From: Clostridiales bacterium
Lineage (GTDB): Bacteria > Bacillota > Clostridia > Christensenellales > Pumilibacteraceae
Reading direction: 5' to 3'
NCBI GenBank assembly: GCA_014799665.1
Contig: JAAVHP010000006.1
Span: forward strand, 2,689-66,688
DNA: 64,000 nt
The notes beneath the pieces were generated by a model. The model was not told the DNA's origin and did no database searches. It saw only the letters and a list, made by a program, of their open reading frames with translations. This document shows, one piece after another, positions 58,259 to 64,000 of this stretch (position 1 is the first letter of the stretch; the number at the start of each line of letters is the position of its first letter). The position numbers were made by a program, and so were the translations under genes.

Positions 58259-58852
58259 TTATTGAAAACTGACGCGGGGCGCTACGCGCTCGCTCACGTC
58301 GTCGAGCTCGAAGTACAGCTTGCGTTCGAGCTTCATGCGACCCGCTACGATGCTCGACGGGAACTGCTCGATCTTGGTATTGAACTTTTTAATGACCGCG
58401 TTATAGAACTTACGGCTCTGAGCAATCTCGTGCTCTATCTGTTCGAGCTGGTTGGCAAGGTTCATGAACTGGCGGTCGGCTTTGAGCTCGGGATAGTTCT
58501 CCCTTACCGAGTTAAGCAGCGTATGGAGCGACATTCCAAGCTCGCGCTCGGCGGCTACGCGGTCGTTGCCGGTAGAGGCAATACACGCGTTACGCGCGGC
58601 GGTCACTCGCGAGAGCGTTTCGCCCTCGTGCTTGGTGTAGCCCTTGCACGTTTCGACGAGGTTGGGAATGAGGTCGTAACGCTTTTTCATGTGAACGTCC
58701 ATCGTGGAGAACGCTTCCTCGGTGTCGTTGCGAAGCGAAACGAGCTTGTTCTTGGTAGTGATATACCAAATAGCTATTATTATAAGTAGAAGTGCGACAG
58801 CACCCGCGACTATTCCGCCGATTGCGCCGCCCGATAACGATAAGAATTGCAT
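58259..58852 (-). CDS. lemA: LemA family protein
   Basis: 197 residues; AAGGAGG before ATG. One N-terminal membrane segment (about 10-31, hydrophobic) and the LemA helical bundle: NDTEEAFSTMDVHMKKRYDLIPNL trimmed core KRYDLIPNLVETCKGY, ENYPELKAD, and EIAQSRKFYNAVIKKFN. Faces outward with its N-terminus near the membrane. Operon partner of the DUF2207 gene; promoter 58877-58905. Molecular role unknown. Confidence 0.92.
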   Translation of the reverse strand: MQFLSLSGGAIGGIVAGAVALLLIIIAIWYITTKNKLVSLRNDTEEAFSTMDVHMKKRYDLIPNLVETCKGYTKHEGETLSRVTAARNACIASTGNDRVAAERELGMSLHTLLNSVRENYPELKADRQFMNLANQLEQIEHEIAQSRKFYNAVIKKFNTKIEQFPSSIVAGRMKLERKLYFELDDVSERVAPRVSFQ

Positions 58853-58876
58853 TGTTGTAATTCCTCCTTCGCTTAT

Positions 58877-58905
58877 ATTCTATCACAACGGATAACCGAT
58901 TGCAA
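58877..58905 (-). promoter_or_regulatory. Promoter of lemA-DUF2207
   Basis: Minus strand TTGCAA (58905-58900), 17-bp spacer, TAGAAT (58882-58877). Confidence 0.7.
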
Positions 58906-58962
58906 GTCTTTTTATAAAAATGGAATTAAAGACAGATTAGAATTTGATTAAACGCGACAGGC

Positions 58963-59658
58963 TCAGCTCCTGCTGTCGTCCATGAACACGGCGTCGACCG
59001 CCGAAAAAATGGTGTACGCTACCTTTTCCTGATAGCTTGCGGTGATCAGCTTGTTCTCCTCGACGGAGTTGGACAGGAATCCGCACTCGCACAGTATGGA
59101 CGGGTACTCGCTGCATTTGAGTATGTAGTAGTCGCCTACCGCAGCCGAACGCGGTTTGTCGTTTAGCACGTCGTTGAAATAGCTTTGAACCTTGTTCGCG
59201 AAAAACTCGCCCTTGGGGTCGGTCGCGAAAAAGGTTTGTGCGCCCGATACCGTGGATACGGGATAGGAATTGCAATGCACGCTTATCACGAGGTCGGGCG
59301 CGGCGGAGGAAAGGATATCGCGGCGGGCGCGCATATCGTCGCGCTTGCTGTATTTTACCCCGCCGCTCACAGCCGCCGAATCGCTGCGCGTCATGACTAC
59401 GTTATACCCCGCGTTTTCGAGATACTTGCCGAGGTACTTGCTTATGGACAGGTTTATGTCGCTTTCCTTGGTCCCCGTGGTCTTGCCGACCACGCCGCCG
59501 TCCGCACCGCCGTGTCCCGCGTCGATAACGATCGTAATGCCGTTATCGGCGCGCGCGGAGGCAATTACGGTTGCGCCCACCGCGAACGCCGACACGACCG
59601 CGATTATCAGCGAAAGAACGACGATAACCGTTTTCTTTTTGATAGTAACGAATGCCAT
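58963..59658 (-). CDS. cwlD: N-acetylmuramoyl-L-alanine amidase (CwlD-like, Amidase_3)
   Basis: 231 residues. Membrane anchor/signal (about 9-32), then the zinc amidase: IDAGHGGADGG (His), KESDINL (Glu), VISVHCNS (His) and the catalytic-Glu segment CECGFLSN. Cuts the amide between muramic acid and stem peptide. CwlD in spore formers makes muramic lactam in spore cortex; the size and anchor fit, but no other sporulation gene is in the window, so a general cell-wall role is also possible. Confidence 0.88.
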   Translation of the reverse strand: MAFVTIKKKTVIVVLSLIIAVVSAFAVGATVIASARADNGITIVIDAGHGGADGGVVGKTTGTKESDINLSISKYLGKYLENAGYNVVMTRSDSAAVSGGVKYSKRDDMRARRDILSSAAPDLVISVHCNSYPVSTVSGAQTFFATDPKGEFFANKVQSYFNDVLNDKPRSAAVGDYYILKCSEYPSILCECGFLSNSVEENKLITASYQEKVAYTIFSAVDAVFMDDSRS

Positions 59659-59702
59659 TTGAAAGAAAATCCTTTTTGCAAACCATTATTATACGGGCAA
59701 AG

Positions 59703-59731
59703 TTATGCACTTATGCACATAGTTATGCACA
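59703..59731 (+). promoter_or_regulatory. Cluster of three DnaA-box-like 9-mers
   Basis: TTATGCACT (59703-59711), TTATGCACA (59711-59719) and TTATGCACA (59723-59731); the last two match TTATNCACA. They lie in the 121-bp gap upstream of cwlD. A fourth weak match, TTGCACTG, follows. Confidence 0.55.
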
Positions 59732-59779
59732 TTGCACTGTGTAAAAAGGTCGATAACGGTCGAATACCGTCGAAATTTA

Positions 59780-61252
59780 TCAGTGCGAGGAATAAAGCTT
59801 GACGTTGCCGTTCAGCCACGAATCGAATAGCGCGTTAAGCTGGCGTTTGGATGAGCTTTCCATTGCGCCTACGAGGTTTTGCGGCTCGGCTATGCCGAAC
59901 TTATTGTCCTTATAGTAGGTCTTTAAGCCGTTGAGGAACGCGGTCGAGCCGACGGTGTTTCGAACGTCGTCGAGCATGAGCGCGCCCTTAACGTAGGTCA
60001 TGTACGTGTATTCCGTTTCGCCGTCGTACTCGTTTACGGCGCGGGTCATGGACGTATCGCCGAGCCCGTTGTTTTTATACGTTTCGCAGTACAGCATATA
60101 CGCGGACAGCGCGTCGGCGCGCTTAGCGTTGAACGTATAGTTATAGCCCTCGGCGTTCTCATAGAACATCATGGTCGAATACTCGGCAAGACCTTCGTCT
60201 AGCCAGGCGTACTTGACCTCGTTGTTGCCCACAGCGCCGTACCACCACTGGTGCGCCGTTTCGTGGATGATTACGTCCTTTTTGACGTCGCCCGTGCACT
60301 CGTCGGAGATCATTGACAGCGCGGGATATTCCATTCCGCCCTGCAAAAAGCCGGTCTGGACGACGGTATACTCGGCGTACGGATAATCGCCGAACAGCTC
60401 GCCGAACACGCGCACAGAGTCGATAGCCGCAGCAAGCGCGCCCTCTGCGTCGGCGTCGTTATAGTAGTAATAGTTGACTATTACCTCGTCGGACAGCCCG
60501 CTCATTTTTTGGTACTCACCGCACACCGCCGCGAAGTCGCGAACGTTCTCCGCTTTCATTTCGTAAGTGACGGTTACGCTCTCGCCTGCGGTGTTTTCGG
60601 TCTTTTGACTGACTACGCCCGTCGCCGCGCACTCGTAGCCCTCGGGCAGCGTGAGCGTTACTTCGTAATCGGCGCACTCGCTGTAAAACGGATCGCCGCT
60701 CGAATAGTACGGATCGGCTACGAACGCGCCGTTCTCGTACACGCACGCTATGGGATAGAAATTGGCGAGGTTGACCGATTTATCGGTATAACCGAGACGG
60801 TGCCGCACCTCGGGAAGTTTAAGAGTATAATCGATTTGGATTTGAGCCTTATCGGTCGGGTCGAGCGTGCCCGTCGCAACAGAGAGAATATTCTCGTCCT
60901 CGCCCGCTACGGTGATATCGACTGCGTTGCCGTTTACCGTTACCGACTGAATATCGAGGCTAGAATAACTGCGCCCCGCGGGATAAGCTTCCGCTATGCG
61001 ATTGGCGGATACGGGGCTGTATTTAGCGCCCTCGCGGTAGGCGTTCGGGTACAAGTGAAACCACACCTCGTCGAGCGGGACGTCGGTGTTGTTCACGTAG
61101 TCGACAACTACGGACGCAGTGAGCGTTTTGTCGCCCGACAGTTCCGCAGTGATCGTGTATTTGGTAAGCTCCTTGTCATCCGCCGAACCGCACGCCGCAA
61201 GCGATAATCCAAGCGCCGCCGTCAGCGCCATAGCCGTAATCTTTTTTCGCAT
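59780..61252 (-). CDS. M1-family metallopeptidase lipoprotein
   Basis: 490 residues from ATG 61252 with AAGGAG upstream. Lipoprotein signal MRKK... with lipobox SLAAC (Cys about 21). An all-beta N-terminal domain (about 30-220) precedes the gluzincin domain with HETAHQWW and, 18 residues after the second His, the third ligand Glu in DEGLAEY; the exopeptidase motif appears as GGMEYPAL. Probably an aminopeptidase on the outer face of the membrane. It lacks the C-terminal ARM-type domain of larger M1 enzymes. Confidence 0.87.
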   Translation of the reverse strand: MRKKITAMALTAALGLSLAACGSADDKELTKYTITAELSGDKTLTASVVVDYVNNTDVPLDEVWFHLYPNAYREGAKYSPVSANRIAEAYPAGRSYSSLDIQSVTVNGNAVDITVAGEDENILSVATGTLDPTDKAQIQIDYTLKLPEVRHRLGYTDKSVNLANFYPIACVYENGAFVADPYYSSGDPFYSECADYEVTLTLPEGYECAATGVVSQKTENTAGESVTVTYEMKAENVRDFAAVCGEYQKMSGLSDEVIVNYYYYNDADAEGALAAAIDSVRVFGELFGDYPYAEYTVVQTGFLQGGMEYPALSMISDECTGDVKKDVIIHETAHQWWYGAVGNNEVKYAWLDEGLAEYSTMMFYENAEGYNYTFNAKRADALSAYMLYCETYKNNGLGDTSMTRAVNEYDGETEYTYMTYVKGALMLDDVRNTVGSTAFLNGLKTYYKDNKFGIAEPQNLVGAMESSSKRQLNALFDSWLNGNVKLYSSH

Positions 61253-61310
61253 ATCAATCTCCTTTTTCGTACTGAGATATTGATATGACGAAAAATGCGG
61301 CAATATGACA

Positions 61311-61427
61311 TATTATTAATTCAGAATGTAGAATTAAGAATTCAGAATTATTGACCACTGCGTGGTGATTTAATTAGTCCCATCTTCTTTAATTCCTAAT
61401 TACTAATTTCTAATTCTTAATTGACTA
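61311..61427. repeat. AT-rich degenerate repeat between M1 peptidase and ddl
   Basis: Iterated AATTC(T/A)-like words on both sides of the small hairpin ACCAC-TGC-GTGGT. AATTTCTAATTC-T/A-TAATT recurs at 43506-43523, suggesting a dispersed small repeat. No gene is seen. Confidence 0.4.
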
Positions 61428-62516
61428 TTATTTCCCTATGATAGGCGTTACGGGCGTATACGAGCGTTTTAACGCCTTTCTGCGGCTTTCACGATTGAAC
61501 GCCGTGTCTATAAGCGTTTGTATGAGCGTGGAAAAGCTCATACTGCTTCTGAACAATGCGTTGGACAGCGAGCCGGGTATTGTGTTTATTTCGTTCACAA
61601 AAACGTCATCGCCTTTTACGAGAAAGTCTATCCTTGCTATACCGCTCGCGCCTATTGACTTAAACGCCGTAACCGCCTGTTCCTTTATGCGCGCGGTTAT
61701 CTCGTCATCTACCTCGGCGGGGATCTTATGCCTGGTTTGCTTGACGTCACCCGAATATTTATCGTCGAAGGTCAAAAAGCTTTTCCACCCGACGGGCTGT
61801 TCGGTATCGGATACTTCGATCTTGCCCGTTATACTATCGCCGAGCACTGCGCAGTTGATCTCGATAAAATCCTCTAACGCTTTTTCTATTATGACGGTAT
61901 CGTCCCACTCGAACGCCACGCGCAGCGATGCGTATAGCTCGTCGGGCGTTTTTGCTATCGATATGCCAATCGAGCTGCCGAGGTTGCAAGGCTTGACGAT
62001 CACGGGATAGCCCAGTTCGCTTGCCTGCTTTACGGCTACGGTCGCGTCACGTTCGTAGTCGGGTTTTATTATCGGGGCGTACGGAAGCACGCTCAGCCCG
62101 TTCTTTTCGAACAGGACTTTGCTCATGAGCTTGTTCATGCCGATTGCCGAAGCGCAGACGTCGCTGCCCGTATACGGCACGCCACACATATCGAGCATGC
62201 CCTGCAATGCGCCGTCCTCGCCGCGCATACCGTGCATGCATAATAGAGCTGCGTCTATCTTGTGCAGTCGCTTGTTTTTAGTATACAGATACGGTTCGGC
62301 GGGGCGGATATGTACGCTTATTTTTTTGAACTTCTTTTGGCGCACGGCAGCCGCACTGTCGACGCCTTTCGGGTCGACCGCCCACCACTCGCCGTCGGGG
62401 TCGATATACACGCCCACGCACTTATACTTTACGGGACAGGCGTTCATTGCTTGCAAGCCCGTGATGATACTTATGTCGTGCTCGCACGACGTTCCACCGA
62501 AAAATACAGCAATCAT
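61428..62516 (-). CDS. ddl: D-alanine--D-alanine ligase
   Basis: 362 residues. FFGGTSCEHDISI at the N-terminus, GEDGALQGMLD, ATP-grasp KPCNLGSSIGIS, and the metal site FVNEINTIPG. Joins two D-alanines for peptidoglycan. The family start MIAVFFGG fixes ATG 62516, yet no ribosome site precedes it, and the start codon is inside a 10-bp hairpin. Ends near the AT-rich repeat. Complete. Confidence 0.94.
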   Translation of the reverse strand: MIAVFFGGTSCEHDISIITGLQAMNACPVKYKCVGVYIDPDGEWWAVDPKGVDSAAAVRQKKFKKISVHIRPAEPYLYTKNKRLHKIDAALLCMHGMRGEDGALQGMLDMCGVPYTGSDVCASAIGMNKLMSKVLFEKNGLSVLPYAPIIKPDYERDATVAVKQASELGYPVIVKPCNLGSSIGISIAKTPDELYASLRVAFEWDDTVIIEKALEDFIEINCAVLGDSITGKIEVSDTEQPVGWKSFLTFDDKYSGDVKQTRHKIPAEVDDEITARIKEQAVTAFKSIGASGIARIDFLVKGDDVFVNEINTIPGSLSNALFRSSMSFSTLIQTLIDTAFNRESRRKALKRSYTPVTPIIGK

Positions 62517-62535
62517 ATTTTTTATATATGATTGC
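62509..62535 (-). promoter_or_regulatory. Hairpin covering the ddl start codon
   Basis: GCAATCATAT (62535-62526 on the minus strand) pairs perfectly with ATATGATTGC (62518-62509) around a 7-base A/T loop. The AUG is within the second arm. Confidence 0.55.
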
Positions 62536-62660
62536 CGTCTTTTTTTAGTGTCGTATATTTAATTAATTAGTAAAAAAACTTTTCGCCCGAGTAATTTCGG
62601 TACGTTATTTATTTCTTTACGCCACTCTAAAACGGGTTTTTATCTTGTTTTTTTATTATA

Positions 62661-63458
62661 TTACAGCGACGGGATGAAATAGAACGAGAAAGTTAAAATC
62701 GCTATGATCAAAAGGTAGAGCGAGAACCATTTGTAATTTGCTTTGGCGATAAGCTTGAGCATGACACGTATGGCAATATAGCCCGAAGCAAACGCGCTCA
62801 TTGCGCCCACGAATATGCTAAACCAATCTATTTGAGCAAGCGCCCCCGCTTGCGCGACGTCGATAACACTCAATAACAGCGAACCGCAAATAACGGGTAT
62901 ACTCATTAGAAATGAGAAAGTAGCAACCTCTTTGCTGTCCGTTCCCGTTACCGTGCCGCCGAATATGGTCGAGCCCGAACGCGATATACCGGGGAATACT
63001 CCCGCGCCCTGCATAAAGCCCATGGCTACCGCCCCGCCCCAGCTGAGCGGTTTAGGCGATTTATTGCGCTTTGCGACTACTTCGCTCACAAACATTATTA
63101 TTGCCGTGAACAGGAAGAAGAAGCACAAATAAGTTGCCGTCGAGAAATACTGTTCTATATAGTCCTTAAACGCGAACCCGACTATGACTGCGGGTATGGT
63201 CGCGACGATAAGCATTAATAACCGCTTGAACGGTTTTTTAAACAATTCGAGAATGGGCTTATACAGCACGATTACGACGGCAACGAGCGTGCCCAAATGC
63301 ACAAACACGTCGAACATCAGGTTAAACTGTCCGTTGCCGTTATTGAGCCCCATTAGCTCGCGGACCAATATAAGGTGTCCGCTCGACGATACAGGTAAAA
63401 ATTCGGTCAGACCTTGAACAAGCCCGAGTACCATGGCTTGCCACCAAACCATATTCAT
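62661..63458 (-). CDS. uppP: Undecaprenyl-diphosphatase (BacA/UppP)
   Basis: 265 residues from ATG 63458 with AAAGGAG upstream. About eight membrane segments; signature QGLTEFLPVSSSGHL near residue 15 and PGISRSGSTI (about 165), the two active-site loops. Recycles undecaprenyl pyrophosphate for cell-wall carriers and gives bacitracin tolerance. A MITE begins 5-12 bases upstream of the ribosome site, so its leader is the transposon end. Confidence 0.95.
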   Translation of the reverse strand: MNMVWWQAMVLGLVQGLTEFLPVSSSGHLILVRELMGLNNGNGQFNLMFDVFVHLGTLVAVVIVLYKPILELFKKPFKRLLMLIVATIPAVIVGFAFKDYIEQYFSTATYLCFFFLFTAIIMFVSEVVAKRNKSPKPLSWGGAVAMGFMQGAGVFPGISRSGSTIFGGTVTGTDSKEVATFSFLMSIPVICGSLLLSVIDVAQAGALAQIDWFSIFVGAMSAFASGYIAIRVMLKLIAKANYKWFSLYLLIIAILTFSFYFIPSL

Positions 63459-63477
63459 TTTTATCTCCTTTGCCCTA

Positions 63478-63756
63478 CGGGATGTCAACCCGAGTAGAAC
63501 ACATTTTTGCGGGCAAATCGTGCGTTATACTGCGTTAAAGCCCTTGCATAGCCGATCTAAGGCTTACGCTTCGGGCTTTGCCTTGTCTAACACCCGATTT
63601 GCTATGCAAAAATGCTCGCTTTATAAGCAGCGTTTTTCGAGCTATTTATCGACTTATCGAGTGAAGGCGTAGCCTCGGCGCTACGGCAAACGAGAGAAGG
63701 CGGAAAAGAGCCGAATAAACGCGCTTATTAAAGTGTTCTACATGGGTTGACATCCC
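63478..63756. mobile_element. MITE with TA target duplication upstream of uppP
   Basis: 279 bp with terminal inverted repeats of 25 bp: CGGGATGTCAACCC, two variable bases, GTAGAACAC; 23 of 25 positions match between the ends. TA flanks both sides (63476-63477, 63757-63758), as in IS630/Tc1-mariner insertions. The interior has no transposase frame. Each end carries an outward-pointing TTGACA. This fills the gap between uppP and the last gene. Confidence 0.85.
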
Positions 63757-63828
63757 GTACAATCGAGCTACTTATATATACTGCAAACGCAATTGAAATA
63801 TTCTCGATAAGTATCGCGTTTATATGCG

Positions 63829-64000
63829 CTATGCGGCGGCGGTCGGAGGCTGTTCTTCCGTCATTTTCGCTTCGGCCTCCGCGGCGCGAAGTGACGATGC
63901 GCGCTCCTTTATCGCCTGCTCGCGTGCGGCGCGCGGAACGATATCGAACACCTTCTTTTCGATGCCGACTTCGTCCTCAGCTTCGGCTAAGCGTTTGAGC
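63829..64000 (-). CDS. C-terminal end of an unidentified protein (partial)
   Basis: The frame enters from the right edge and ends at TAG 63831-63829. About 57 residues, very rich in Ala, Glu, Lys and Arg, including REQAIKERASSLRAAEAEA and an Ala-rich tail (EEQPPTAAA), so probably a helical or coiled-coil end. Too little is visible for a family. Codon use is like the core genes. Confidence 0.55.
   Translation of the reverse strand, partial: LKRLAEAEDEVGIEKKVFDIVPRAAREQAIKERASSLRAAEAEAKMTEEQPPTAAA

Overview
The window looks like a chromosome segment of an uncultured, low-to-mid GC Clostridia-type Bacillota. Evidence: rpmB is divergent from an asp23/yloU-fakA-recG-comEC row as in Firmicutes; FakA, DegV, CwlD, WYL and LemA family genes are present; strong AGGAGG ribosome sites are common; and promoters repeatedly show TTGnnn-17 bp-TAnnAT. 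The species cannot be named from the sequence alone.

Layout. 1-3.1 kb: the end of a TnpX-type integrative element (degenerate tandem repeats, ribbon-helix-helix regulator, TnpW-like gene with no ordinary start, large serine recombinase). 3.1-15.2 kb: core genome (degenerate M28-like membrane protein, lipoprotein, comEC, recG, fakA, asp23-like, rpmB, WYL regulator, tRNA-Leu). 15.2-41.2 kb: an AT-rich island beside a tRNA-Gln 3' fragment, with a tyrosine integrase at its left end and almost every gene on the minus strand. It carries a type I restriction-modification locus with inserted DUF2971, AbiTii and HEPN-like genes, an ABC-three-component system (HNH, MC6-like, DUF2326 ATPase), a six-gene operon XRE-DarG-DarT-SIR2-HerA-unknown, an HNH/NPNN pair, and an OLD-like ATPase split by an in-frame amber codon. 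41.5-64 kb: core genome again: argC-argB-argD, argF-GNAT-degV, pgm-tkt-yfbR, aroB-aroE-(aroQ relic)-aroK::HAD, lemA-DUF2207, cwlD, an M1 peptidase, ddl, and uppP with a MITE directly upstream.

How the parts fit. The core supplies arginine, shikimate, pentose-phosphate and cell-wall functions; FakA (10.6 kb) and the DegV/FakB-type protein (46.5 kb) are expected partners in fatty-acid phosphorylation. The island has no visible conjugation genes and reads as an integrase-driven carrier of stacked anti-phage modules. The most interesting unit is the leaderless XRE-led operon joining DarTG to SIR2-HerA and a 508-residue helical protein. A second notable point is that the serine-recombinase element and the tyrosine-integrase island share one regulatory cassette: the same promoter geometry, the same 14-bp palindrome at the same spacing, and paralogous ribbon-helix-helix proteins.

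Limits: family names rest on motif recognition by eye, without database searches; promoters and hairpins were read by eye; element boundaries are estimates.
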